A stretch of DNA of 64,000 bases from JAMXLO01 sp963850535. GTDB taxonomy: Bacteria > Pseudomonadota > Alphaproteobacteria > Acetobacterales > Acetobacteraceae. Under the pieces are notes generated by a model. That model searched no databases. It saw nothing but the letters and a program-made list of their open reading frames with translations, and was not told where the DNA came from. Positions 44,802-53,139 of this stretch are shown here, in pieces. The stretch spans positions 62,001 through 126,000 of the forward strand of contig CAWKMC010000021.1 of NCBI GenBank assembly GCA_963850535.1, read 5' to 3'. Within the stretch, counting starts at the first letter, position 1. Each line of letters starts with the position of its first letter. Position numbers and translations under genes: made by a program.

Positions 44802-45097
44802 TCACTTGCTGCATTCGCTACACGTTGGATCCGCACCGGATCGCGGACTTTGAACGTTACGCTACTACATGGCCGCCGATCGTCGCTCGCTGCGGTGGCA
44901 CGTTGGTCGGGTATTTTCTGCCGAAGGAGGGGCCGAACAACTTTGCCCTCGCACTTGTCGAGTTCGGCAGCCTGGCAGCGTACGAGGTCTACCGAGAGGC
45001 GCTGCGCGCAGACCCTGAAGCGCAGGAAAATTTGGCGCACGCCATGCGCACGGAATGCATCCAGGCGGAGGATCGCTGCTTTCTCAGGCGTGTGTGA
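44798..45097 (+). CDS. NIPSNAP family protein
   Basis: The 99-residue protein begins with ITCCIRYTLDPHRIADFERYA and continues GGTLVGYFLPKEGPNNFALALVEF, the conserved NIPSNAP pattern. These are dimeric ferredoxin-like proteins related to the ABM fold; the bacterial function is poorly defined. GTG 44798 overlaps the preceding stop, so the two small proteins are made together and could form a hetero-oligomer (inference). Confidence 0.85.
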   Translation: MITCCIRYTLDPHRIADFERYATTWPPIVARCGGTLVGYFLPKEGPNNFALALVEFGSLAAYEVYREALRADPEAQENLAHAMRTECIQAEDRCFLRRV

Positions 45098-45150
45098 ACT
45101 GCGGCCGGGGTGGTAGGCTTGTGCAGGCCACCCCGGCATCAGGAGCAGAC

Positions 45151-46566
45151 ATGGACCCCGCCTTTGCCTCAGCGGACGAGCTGGCAGCTCGGATCCGCGC
45201 ACGAGCCATTTCGCCCGTCGAGGTTGTGCGCGACACGCTCGAACGCATCGAGCGGAGCCAGCCAACATTGAACGCGTTCATCACCATCGCCGGCGATTTG
45301 GCGATGGCGGCGGCGCGAGAGGCTGAGGCCGCCGTCATGCAGGGCGTGGAACTCGGAAAGCTGCATGGTGTCCCGGTTGCGGTGAAGGATCTGATCCCGA
45401 CGGCCGGTATTCGAACGACGTGGGGATCGCTGATTTTCAAGGACTATGTGCCGGATCATGATTCGGTCGCTGTCGCGCGGCTGAAGCAGGCGGGTGCGAT
45501 CGTGGTGGGCAAGACCACGACGCCGGAATTCGGCCAGCAATGCCTGACGCAGGCGCCGCTGTTCGGCCGCACGCGCAATGCTTGGCGTGCTGACCGCAGT
45601 TCCGGCGGCTCAAGCGGCGGCTCTGCGGTTGCCGTTGCGGCCGGCCTGGTGCCGATCGCGGTTGCCACCGACGGCGGCGGATCGACGCGCATTCCGGCTG
45701 CGTGCAACGGCATTGTCGGGTTCAAGCAAGGTCTCGGCGTGGTGCCGCAGGAATACGCGCAGGACGGGTTCGGCAACATCTCCTACGTGACGCCGATGAC
45801 GCGCACGGTGTTGGACACAGCGCTGATGCTCGATGCGATGGCGGGCGCGGACCTGCGCGATCCTCTGACCACCGGCCGGCCGAAGGCCGATTTCCTTGCC
45901 GCTGCGCGTGCTGGCGATCTGCGCGGCCTGCGCATCGCCTGGCGTGACCGGCTTGGCAATTCCGCGGTCGCCGCCGACGTATTGAGTGCCTGCCAATCGG
46001 CACTGGCGGCATTCAGCGAACTCGGTGCCGAAGTCGCAGAATTCACTGCACCGTTCGACAATCCAGAGGCAGTCTGGTTCGTCAACAACGGTGCCTATCG
46101 GATGGCGCAGTTTGGGCATCACCTGAAGCAGCACCGCGACATCATGTGCCCGACCTTCGTGCGGCAGATGGATCGCGTGGCCAGCTATTCGGCTGCCGAA
46201 CTCTACGACGCGATCTTCCAGCGCACGCGCCTTTATCGCCAGGTGCAGTCCTGGTTCGATGGCTGCGACATCGTCGCCATGCCAACACTGTCACGCAGCG
46301 CTGTGCCGATCGATCAGGACTTCTTCGGCCCGATCGAAATCGACAACCAGTTGGTCGAGAACATTCGTGCCTCCTGGTATCCCTACACCATGCCGTTCAA
46401 CCTGACCGGCAATCCGGCGGTCAGCCTGCCATGCGGCTTCGATCGCAATGGCATGCCGCTGGCAATCCAGGTGGTTGCGCGCCCCGGCGCCGATGCCGAT
46501 TTGCTGCGTGTGGCGGCGGCTTTCGAGGCGGCACGGCCGTGGGCCGATCGGCGGCCGCCTGCCTGA
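45151..46566 (+). CDS. Amidase (amidase signature family)
   Basis: The 471-residue amidase has the Ser-cisSer-Lys triad: Lys79 (PVAVKDLIPT), cis-Ser154 (SSGGSSGG) and nucleophile Ser178 (TDGGGSTRIPA), the same numbering as in GatA. It hydrolyses an amide bond. GatB and GatC are not adjacent and the C-terminal region lacks the GatA-specific helices I would expect, so a catabolic amidase is more likely. AGGAG precedes ATG 45151. The gene converges with the solute-binding protein gene with 3 bp between the stops. Confidence 0.88.
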   Translation: MDPAFASADELAARIRARAISPVEVVRDTLERIERSQPTLNAFITIAGDLAMAAAREAEAAVMQGVELGKLHGVPVAVKDLIPTAGIRTTWGSLIFKDYVPDHDSVAVARLKQAGAIVVGKTTTPEFGQQCLTQAPLFGRTRNAWRADRSSGGSSGGSAVAVAAGLVPIAVATDGGGSTRIPAACNGIVGFKQGLGVVPQEYAQDGFGNISYVTPMTRTVLDTALMLDAMAGADLRDPLTTGRPKADFLAAARAGDLRGLRIAWRDRLGNSAVAADVLSACQSALAAFSELGAEVAEFTAPFDNPEAVWFVNNGAYRMAQFGHHLKQHRDIMCPTFVRQMDRVASYSAAELYDAIFQRTRLYRQVQSWFDGCDIVAMPTLSRSAVPIDQDFFGPIEIDNQLVENIRASWYPYTMPFNLTGNPAVSLPCGFDRNGMPLAIQVVARPGADADLLRVAAAFEAARPWADRRPPA

Positions 46567-46569
46567 CGT

Positions 46570-48150
46570 TCAGGTCTTGTCAACGCTCCAGAACACCGGC
46601 GCTGATCCTTTCAGCAAGCCCGTCACATTGGATCGCCATGCCGCTTGCGGCAGGTACTGGCCAAGCGGGATCGTCGGCACGTAATCGAACGCGGCTGCCT
46701 GGAACGCCACCTCCTGCTTGTGCCGTTCGGTCTCGTTCGGCGCGTCGATCCATGCCTCGTAGGCTGCCTCGATCGGCGGCGAATCAGGCCAGCCGAACCA
46801 CGCCTTCGCACCATTGCTGCGCAGCGTGTTGGCGAGCATCGGATCGACATATTCCGGCCCCGGTGCGCCCGCAGGGAAGATTGACCAGCCGCCTTTTTCC
46901 AGTGGCTCCTTGTTTGTTCGCCGCTGCACTACCGTGCCCCAGTCCACCATCTGCTCGTCAATGTTCAGTCCGACCTTGCGGAACGAATCCGCGACGACGG
47001 TGATGAACGCGTTGTAGATCAGCTGGTCTGTCGGATGTAGCAGCACGATGCGCTCGCCGCCGTAGCCGGCTTTGTCCAACATCGCCTTTACATCGGCGGT
47101 ATTCCAACGCTTGCGGCGGAATTCCATTCCTGCGTCGTTGGCTGCCGGCGCGCCGGGCAGGAAATAGCCCATCGGCGCGCGCCAGCCCGACTCATCCTCA
47201 CCCATCGCGGCGATCATCGCCTCGCGCGGGTCGACTGCCGCCATCATGGCTTTGCGGACGCCGACATTGCTGGTCGGCCCGACCAGGCTGTTCGGCCGCA
47301 GGATTGCCACGGTGCCATAGATGTCGATCAGTCCAGTCGTCACACCGGATGCATGCTTGAGCATCGGAATCAGATCGGGCTGCGGCAGCTCCAGCCAGTC
47401 CACTTCACCAGCGGTCATCGCATTGGCCGATGTGGCCGGATCGGGAATGATCCGCCACTCCACGCGATCCAACAGCACCTTGTGCCCGCCGGCGGTGTAG
47501 GACGCCGGCTCCTGCCGTGGGGCGTACTTGTCGAAGCGCGCGAATGCGGCGTGGCTGCCGGACACGAATTCATCGGGGACAAAGCGAAATGGCCCGCAGC
47601 CGACGATCTCGGTAAGCTGCTTGAATGGATCGGTCGCCGCGAGACGGGCCGGCACGATCACCGGCTGTGGCTGCACCTTCGATAGGAAATGCGCCAGCAG
47701 CGGGAACGGCTTCTTGAGCCGCCATACCAGCGTCCGGTCGTCGGGTGTCTCGATCGCATCGACGCGGGCGTTGATGGTCTCGCTGACCGCGTCGCGCTTC
47801 AGCCACCGCTGCAGCGAAGCGAGGCAATCCCGTGCCAAAACCGGTGTGCCATCGTGGAACAGCAGTCCGTCGCGCAACTTCATCGTCCAGCGCTTGCCGT
47901 CATCGTCGATGACATGGCCCTCGACCATCAGCGGCTGCGGATTGAACGCCTGGTCACGGCCGTACAGGGTCTCGTAGACCATCAGCGAGAAGTTGCGCGT
48001 GACCGTCGCCGTGGTCCACACCGGGTCGAGGCTTGTCAGGTTCGCCTGTGGCACGAAGATCAAGGTTTTGGCACTACCACCGACCGCCGGGCGAGCGAGT
48101 GGCAAAGCGGCAGTTGCGGCGGCTGCCGCAATGAAGGCACGTCGTTTCAA
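46570..48150 (-). CDS. Peptide/nickel-type ABC solute-binding protein (SBP family 5)
   Basis: The 526-residue protein begins with a Tat-like signal (LKRRAFIAAAAATAALPLARP) and has the family 5 binding fold: LTSLDPVWTTATVTRNFSLMVYETL, KLRDGLLFHDGTPV, MTAGEVDWLEL and AAVDPREAMIAAMGEDE. It would bind peptides, glutathione or related amides in the periplasm. TTG 48150 was chosen because GAGGAAG lies 5 bases before it and the twin-Arg follows directly. No permease or ATPase genes lie next to it. Convergent with the amidase. Confidence 0.85.
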   Translation of the reverse strand: MKRRAFIAAAAATAALPLARPAVGGSAKTLIFVPQANLTSLDPVWTTATVTRNFSLMVYETLYGRDQAFNPQPLMVEGHVIDDDGKRWTMKLRDGLLFHDGTPVLARDCLASLQRWLKRDAVSETINARVDAIETPDDRTLVWRLKKPFPLLAHFLSKVQPQPVIVPARLAATDPFKQLTEIVGCGPFRFVPDEFVSGSHAAFARFDKYAPRQEPASYTAGGHKVLLDRVEWRIIPDPATSANAMTAGEVDWLELPQPDLIPMLKHASGVTTGLIDIYGTVAILRPNSLVGPTSNVGVRKAMMAAVDPREAMIAAMGEDESGWRAPMGYFLPGAPAANDAGMEFRRKRWNTADVKAMLDKAGYGGERIVLLHPTDQLIYNAFITVVADSFRKVGLNIDEQMVDWGTVVQRRTNKEPLEKGGWSIFPAGAPGPEYVDPMLANTLRSNGAKAWFGWPDSPPIEAAYEAWIDAPNETERHKQEVAFQAAAFDYVPTIPLGQYLPQAAWRSNVTGLLKGSAPVFWSVDKT

Positions 48151-48163
48151 GGCTGCTTCCTCT

Positions 48164-48202
48164 GGATCGCTGTCCTGCGAGGAGCGTAGCGACGAAGCAA
48201 CC
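48164..48202. repeat. Dispersed-repeat-like element
   Basis: The core GCGAGGAGCGTAGCGACGAA (48178-48197) followed by GCAACC, and the start GGATCGCTGTC, closely resemble a short palindromic-type repeat seen between genes in many bacterial genomes (usual text CATTGCGAGGAGCGAAGCGA then CGAAGCAATCC). It lies between the glutathione reductase stop and the solute-binding protein start. Only one copy was seen in this window. Confidence 0.45.
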
Positions 48203-48260
48203 TTGTTGGTAGTGCCCTTGGCCAAAAGGCTGCGTCGCGCCTCGCGCAATGTTGGCGAGG

Positions 48261-49628
48261 CTACTCCGCCGCTTTCGCCACGCCGGATACGCGCGTGCGT
48301 GTGCGCAAAGTGACGAATTCCTCCGCCGCTGTCGGATGGATACCGATCGTGTGATCGAAGTCCGCCTTCGTCGCGCCCATGAGCATGGCTATACCCAGGC
48401 CCTGCATGATCTCCGGCGCATCCTCGCCCAGCATGTGTGCGCCGACGACCTTCTGGCTTGCCTGATCAACCACCAGTTTCAGCATGCTCTTCCGCGCGCG
48501 GCCGGACAGCGTATGGCGCATCGGTGTGAACTTGGACACATAAACATCGACCGGCCCGTGTTCCGCCGCTTGCTCCTCGGTCAAGCCACAGGTCGCGATC
48601 GGTGGTGTGGAAAACACCGCGGTTGGCACGTTGTGAAGCGATATGCCGCGCGGGTTCTTGCCAAACAGCGTGTCGGCCAACGCATGCCCCTCGGCGATAG
48701 CGACCGGCGTCAAATTGAGCCGGTCAGTGACGTCGCCCATCGCATAGACGTGTGGTTGGCTGGTGCGCAGGTTCTGATCGACCACTACGGCACCGACAGC
48801 GTCGGTCGCCACGCCGATCTTATCCAACCCCAATCCCTTGGTCGCGGGAGCGCGTCCGGTCGCGAAGAACACCAGGTCAGATCGCAACGTGGTTCCCTCG
48901 GCGAGCGTAAGCACACGTTCGTCGCCATCGGCTTCTAGCCTGGCAGGGTGCCTATTCGGGTGCAGCGAAATTCCCTGAAAGCCCAGCGCTTCAACGAGGG
49001 ATTCTCGCAGATCCATGTCGAAGCCGCGCAGTGGCAATGGCTGGCGATAGACCAAGTCCACATGCGCGCCGAGCGCAGCAAAGATGCCGGCGAACTCGAC
49101 CGCGATATAACCAGATCCCAGGATGGTCACGCGTTGCGGCATGTTTGGCAGATAGAACGCATCGTCAGAAATGATGCCAAGCTCTGCACCAGGTATCGGC
49201 AGACGCAGCGGATGTCCGCCGGTGCCGATCACGATGTTTTCGGCGGTGACGCGCTTGCCACCAACGTCGAGTGTATGTGGATCAACGAAGGCTGCATGGG
49301 ATTCGAAGATGGTCGCGCCTGCACTGTCGAGCAGCCGCTTGTAGATCCCATTGAGCCGGCCGATCTCTTTGTCCTTCGCAGCGATCAGCTTGCGCCAGTT
49401 ATGCGGGCCTTTCTTGATCTGCCAGCCGAAGCCGGCTGCATCTTCGGCCCAGGCACCGTATTCGCCGGCCTGCACCAGCAGCTTTTTTGGCACACAGCCG
49501 ACGTTGACGCAGGTGCCGCCCCAGAAGCGCTCCTCGGCGATGCCCACACGCGCGCCGTGACCGGCCGCGATCCGCGCACAGCGCACGCCGGCTGAACCGC
49601 CACCGATCACAAACAGGTCGAAGTCCAT
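48261..49628 (-). CDS. gor: Glutathione-disulfide reductase
   Basis: The 455-residue flavoprotein disulfide reductase has FAD motif FVIGGGSAGVRCAR, redox Cys40/Cys45 (GGTCVNVGCVPKK), the NADP half (ILGSGYIAVEFAGIFAALGAHV) and the dimer-interface catalytic His (IGIHPTAAEEFVTLR). These features fit glutathione reductase over dihydrolipoamide or mercuric reductase, because of the GSGYIAVEFAG and the Arg-rich NADP site (VYRQPLPLRGFD). ATG 49628 gives the canonical start MDFDLFVIGGG. Confidence 0.92.
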   Translation of the reverse strand: MDFDLFVIGGGSAGVRCARIAAGHGARVGIAEERFWGGTCVNVGCVPKKLLVQAGEYGAWAEDAAGFGWQIKKGPHNWRKLIAAKDKEIGRLNGIYKRLLDSAGATIFESHAAFVDPHTLDVGGKRVTAENIVIGTGGHPLRLPIPGAELGIISDDAFYLPNMPQRVTILGSGYIAVEFAGIFAALGAHVDLVYRQPLPLRGFDMDLRESLVEALGFQGISLHPNRHPARLEADGDERVLTLAEGTTLRSDLVFFATGRAPATKGLGLDKIGVATDAVGAVVVDQNLRTSQPHVYAMGDVTDRLNLTPVAIAEGHALADTLFGKNPRGISLHNVPTAVFSTPPIATCGLTEEQAAEHGPVDVYVSKFTPMRHTLSGRARKSMLKLVVDQASQKVVGAHMLGEDAPEIMQGLGIAMLMGATKADFDHTIGIHPTAAEEFVTLRTRTRVSGVAKAAE

Positions 49629-49710
49629 CCTCCACATCCCCTACAGCGCTGGCGCACTGTGGGGCAGGGGAGGGTTCCTGGGCAACTGGTGCCTCCGTCA
49701 GAAGGACTGC

Positions 49711-50223
49711 TCAGGACCCAGACGTGCTCCAGGTCTTGAAGTCTGCGTCCGACACGGTCGGAAGCTTCTTGAGGAACGCGACGATCGACCAGATCTCCTG
49801 ATCGGGGACACCCGTCGCACCGAAACTCGGCATCCCCGTCATTCGGATACCGTTCTTGATGACCCAGAACAGCTCCGCAGGCTGCGCGTCGCCCACCACG
49901 TCCTTGAGATCGGGGGGACCAGGGTTGAGACCCTCGGAGAATTTGGCCCACGTGACCCCAGGGCCGCCATGGCAGTTGACGCAGCCGCGCTCCAGGAAGG
50001 CATGCGCGCCAGAGCGGATGATTGCGGCATCGTCGAGCGAGCCGGATGGCGCTGCACTGCCATGGCGATCGATTGACGCCTCACGAACGTGCTGCAATGC
50101 CCAGGCCACTGCCGCGTTGTCCTGCTCGCTTGCCGCGACGTTGTAGAAGCCGCCGAAGAAGAATACCGCGGCGCCGATCACCACGATGATCGCCAGCGCG
50201 CCAATGACTGCCAGGAATCGCAT
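49711..50223 (-). CDS. Membrane-anchored c-type cytochrome
   Basis: The 170-residue protein has one uncleaved N-terminal helix (FLAVIGALAIIVVIGAAVFFFGG) and a class I cytochrome c domain with CVNCH (haem-binding Cys-x2-Cys-His) and a distal Met in RMTGMPSFG, plus the closing helix IWSIVAFLKKLPTVSDADF. It carries electrons in the periplasm. It follows gor divergently only by chance; no oxidase genes are adjacent. ATG 50223 follows AGGGGAGGATCC. Confidence 0.88.
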   Translation of the reverse strand: MRFLAVIGALAIIVVIGAAVFFFGGFYNVAASEQDNAAVAWALQHVREASIDRHGSAAPSGSLDDAAIIRSGAHAFLERGCVNCHGGPGVTWAKFSEGLNPGPPDLKDVVGDAQPAELFWVIKNGIRMTGMPSFGATGVPDQEIWSIVAFLKKLPTVSDADFKTWSTSGS

Positions 50224-50289
50224 CCCGGATCCTCCCCTGATGAACCCGATGTAGCAAGGCGGAGCGAGTCTGCCTCCCCGCGCAGTGCC

Positions 50290-50393
50290 GGCCATCCGAT
50301 CTCAACAGGCGTGCGCAGCACGTGAAGACGGTAGGCCAGCCAGATGTAAAGGTCTATTGCCATCAAGCCGTTCGATATCGGTGGCGGCCTCAC
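50290..50393 (-). pseudogene. Fragment resembling a plasmid RepA replication protein
   Basis: The minus-strand frame reads PISNGLMAIDLYIWLAYR then LHVLRTPVEIGWPALRGE before losing resemblance. The pattern 'LDLYxWLxYRLxxLxxPxxIxWxAL' is typical of the central part of alphaproteobacterial RepA-type plasmid replication initiators. Only about 35 residues remain; both sides are unrelated. I read this as a scar of an integrated plasmid. Confidence is limited because the match is from memory of the family and short. Confidence 0.4.
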
Positions 50394-50458
50394 GGAGAAG
50401 CCCGATCATCACGGTCGACCTTGAAGTATTCCTCTCGATCAGCTCAGATTGCGCCTCA

Positions 50459-50896
50459 TCAGTACCAGACCTCAATGTTCCTGTCAGGATCGCACTCCAG
50501 CCCAACACGTTCCCATCCGAGCCGGGCATAGACCGGCTCCGCTGACCAAGTATACAGCCACAGAACAGCCGTCGACGCGGCAGCTGCCCGTTCAACATGT
50601 TTGATCAGAGGCGCGCTGCTGTATCCTCGGCCTCGAAACTGCGGGCGCACGAGGACGCTTGCCAGCCACGGCGTCAGATCCGGGCGTGACGGCAGGTCAT
50701 TGGTGACCAAACTGGCGGTTCCTACCGGCACGTCGTCGTCGAACAGGACGAATGTCTTTTCCGGAGCCTCCTGCGCAATAAGCTTGGCCAACTGCTCGTC
50801 ATACGATGGACTGAGGGCGTGACGGAATTCATCGAGCAACCATTCAGCAACGGCGGGTGCCAAACGCGGCTGTTCGGTAATCGTTACGACTTTCAA
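50459..50896 (-). CDS. GNAT-family acetyltransferase
   Basis: The protein of about 145 residues has the GNAT acetyl-CoA loop LASVLVRPQFRGRGYSSAPL (V-R-x-x-x-R-G-x-G-x-[GS]) and the C-terminal strand YTWSAEPVYARLGWERVG. Substrate unknown. The start is uncertain: TTG 50896 is placed after the end of the neighbouring solute-binding protein gene, but the frame is open to 51016, inside that gene, and no good ribosome-binding site is seen. Confidence 0.75.
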   Translation of the reverse strand: MKVVTITEQPRLAPAVAEWLLDEFRHALSPSYDEQLAKLIAQEAPEKTFVLFDDDVPVGTASLVTNDLPSRPDLTPWLASVLVRPQFRGRGYSSAPLIKHVERAAAASTAVLWLYTWSAEPVYARLGWERVGLECDPDRNIEVWY

Positions 50897-50972
50897 TCGC
50901 TTAGCCCGAGAGTCTCGCTCGCGCCTCGCCCATCTGTGGCCGCCTTCGAGTCGCAGCCATTTAAGCCACGTA

Positions 50973-52154
50973 TCAATAGCTGAGTGGTTGATCGATAACG
51001 GGCACCCAACGTCCATCCTTGATCACTGCAAGAAATGCTTTGGTCGAGCCGTGATGCTGTTTTGGGCCGAAAGAGTAAGTGTTTCCGTATATGTCGGTGA
51101 ATTCGTGCAAGCTTTCCATTGCCGTGACAAGACTATCCACCGTCAGATCTCGCCCCGCTCGTCGAAGAGCTTCTAATGCGATCTGAGCCACAGAGATTCC
51201 GGTCTGGCCAATATAGTTGATATCGATCCCGTATTTGGCGCGATACCTAGCCATCAGGTCACGAACTTCCGGACGCGGATCGTCTGGATAGACATAGAGC
51301 GTTGGGGTCATGGAATAGAAACCTTCTCCCGCGCCGCCTGGTGCCGTCGCGACCGCAGTATCGTATGAGGCGGCTTGTCCCAGCAGATCCACGTCCCATC
51401 CGGCCTTCTTCACCGTTGAGATAATGATCATGGTATCGCGAACGATGGTGCCCAGCTCAAGTAGATCGCATTTGGCTTCGCGCAACTTCGTCACGGCTGC
51501 GGTAAAGTCGGTATCGGTAGGCTTATGGGCTGTGGTGGCCACAATCTTTAGACCATTGGCCTCAGCCTGCTGAGAGACACCAGCTAAGACATCCTTACCA
51601 AAGTCCGTATCCTGATACATGACGCAAAGGGCCTTCTTGCCCCGATGCTCGACAAAGTACTTTGTTCCGGCACGCATTTGATCGACATATGACGAAGTCT
51701 GGCTGAATTTCAGCGGATGATAGGGCTCATACATGGAGCGTGCGGCTGTCAGAGGCAGGAGCTTCGGCGTGTTTTTCTCGATGGCCATGGGCCACGTCGC
51801 GTTGTTCATAGGAGTGCCGCCGTCCTGTATGGTCATGAACACCTTATCGTTGTTCAACAGCTTGTTCATGGCCTGCACGGCGCGTGGGACTTGGTACTGA
51901 CTATCCTCAACGATGTATCGGATCTTACGGCCGTTAATACCCCCCTTCGCATTCGTCTCATCAAAGAGCAAGCGAATAGCATTCGCGTTGTTCACTCCTT
52001 GGATCGCCGTTACACCCGACAGATCAGTAACCGTGCCGATAACGATCTCTGTATCAGTGACACCGTGTACCGGCTCTTCCGCAAGCGCGGTCACCCCTAG
52101 AGCGCTACCAACCACAGCCACAAGTGCTTGCGATAATATTTGCCTTTTGATCAC
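50973..52154 (-). CDS. Branched-chain amino acid type ABC solute-binding protein, orphan and AT-richer
   Basis: The 393-residue protein has a signal peptide (ILSQALVAVVGSALGVTALA) and the LivJ-type fold: EIVIGTVTDLSGVTAIQG, INGRKIRYIVEDSQYQVPRAVQ, KALCVMYQDTDFGKDVLAGV and GWDVDLLGQAASYDT. It would bind an amino acid, amide or aromatic acid. No liv permease or ATPase genes lie beside it. Base composition drops here (about 43% GC by hand count in 51061-51120) against clearly above 60% in flanking genes, a sign of acquisition by transfer. AGGGAGG precedes the ATG. Confidence 0.88.
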   Translation of the reverse strand: MIKRQILSQALVAVVGSALGVTALAEEPVHGVTDTEIVIGTVTDLSGVTAIQGVNNANAIRLLFDETNAKGGINGRKIRYIVEDSQYQVPRAVQAMNKLLNNDKVFMTIQDGGTPMNNATWPMAIEKNTPKLLPLTAARSMYEPYHPLKFSQTSSYVDQMRAGTKYFVEHRGKKALCVMYQDTDFGKDVLAGVSQQAEANGLKIVATTAHKPTDTDFTAAVTKLREAKCDLLELGTIVRDTMIIISTVKKAGWDVDLLGQAASYDTAVATAPGGAGEGFYSMTPTLYVYPDDPRPEVRDLMARYRAKYGIDINYIGQTGISVAQIALEALRRAGRDLTVDSLVTAMESLHEFTDIYGNTYSFGPKQHHGSTKAFLAVIKDGRWVPVIDQPLSY

Positions 52155-52431
52155 TGATCTCCCTCCCTTCTTGCCCGTTGGGCACGCCTTCTACGACAAC
52201 GATGTGCAGACAATATCCTCCTTCTGCTGAATCTGTCACGAATCGATGGATAGGGAGCAATTTGCAGGGAGGCGGCGGCTTCATCATCTGCGATGGGGAG
52301 AGATGGCGTTCCGAGCGCAGCAGGATAGTCCGGCGCGTCGGCATAGGATTGTGCGTAAATTGTTGAATAATGTGAGTTAGGTCATCGACGCGCTGTCGGG
52401 TACCTATAAGCGCTAGTCAGCGTTCGTGCAT

Positions 52432-52716
52432 CTATCCGTCCAGGTGAATACCGACCCGGCGAAACAGCGGATCGACGGTGCGTTCCAACTCACGGATCAC
52501 CGGTCCGATCCGCCGTCGCTCGATCAGCCATTGCCGTGCACCAGGTTCCCAGACACCACCGGCCTGTCGCATCAGTTCATCGTATTGCCGCGGACATAGC
52601 ACCATCACCCATCCCACACCGAGCGTCCCGAACACAACCGGGCCGACGCTTGATGGCACGTCAACAAGCGCCTGATCCCGCTGGGGACCCGCCGCCGCTC
52701 CGCGCTTATGCGGCAT
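52432..52716 (-). CDS. Conserved hypothetical protein, mobile-element associated
   Basis: A 94-residue protein whose conserved part is VMVLCPRQYDELMRQAGGVW, then EPGARQWLIERRRIGPVIRELERTVDPLFRRVGIHL. I recall similar proteins on plasmids and integrated elements of Acetobacteraceae, without a function. It overlaps the coiled-coil gene upstream by 11 bp (ATG 52716, upstream stop 52706-52708), so the two are translationally linked. Confidence 0.6.
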   Translation of the reverse strand: MPHKRGAAAGPQRDQALVDVPSSVGPVVFGTLGVGWVMVLCPRQYDELMRQAGGVWEPGARQWLIERRRIGPVIRELERTVDPLFRRVGIHLDG

Positions 52717-53022
52717 GCGGTCCGTCACCCCTTCGCCATGCCGCCCTGCGTCGTGCCCAGCGGCCCCTGCTCTGTCGCGCGCTCTCCGCCCGTCGCAGCG
52801 CCTCAATCACGTCGTCCACCTCCCTGGCGTGCTCGCACGATGCCGCAGTTCGACCCGAGTCGAGTCCAGTCGGTCGCTGAGCGCATCGGAACGGCTCCGC
52901 TCGGCCGCAACACCCTGCTCTGCCCGATTAACCCTGGCTTCGGCGGACCGTCGATCGGCGTCTGACGCATCGGCTCGTTTTGCGCGACCGTTGACTGCCT
53001 CAAGCAGCGTCGCTAGTCCCAT
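52706..53022 (-). CDS. Coiled-coil protein, mobile-element associated, one frameshift
   Basis: Frame-corrected length at least 105 residues. Ala/Arg/Asp-rich heptads (NGRAKRADASDADRRSAEAR, VNRAEQGVAAERSRSDALSD) form one long coiled coil ending EVDDVIEALRRAESARQSRG and an Arg/Trp-rich tail (RRRAAWRRGDG). One base is missing near 52834. The frame stays open upstream of the chosen ATG 53022 to about 53100, so the start may lie earlier. Similar coiled-coil proteins occur next to replication or integration genes on alphaproteobacterial plasmids; function unknown. Confidence 0.5.
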
Positions 53023-53139
53023 GTTGAACCGATATTCGCTAGAACGTTCGACTGCATGTGTTCCGGCACAATCGGGTGCACCCTCGCGGGGATGGGGCCG
53101 ATAGCACCGGAGCCAGTTGAGCGCAGAGCTCGGTTAATT

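Noticed and set aside
48151..48249. Longer N-terminus for the peptide-type solute-binding protein
   Set aside because: The 33 extra codons lie over the dispersed repeat, whereas TTG 48150 has a ribosome-binding site and is followed at once by the twin-Arg signal peptide.
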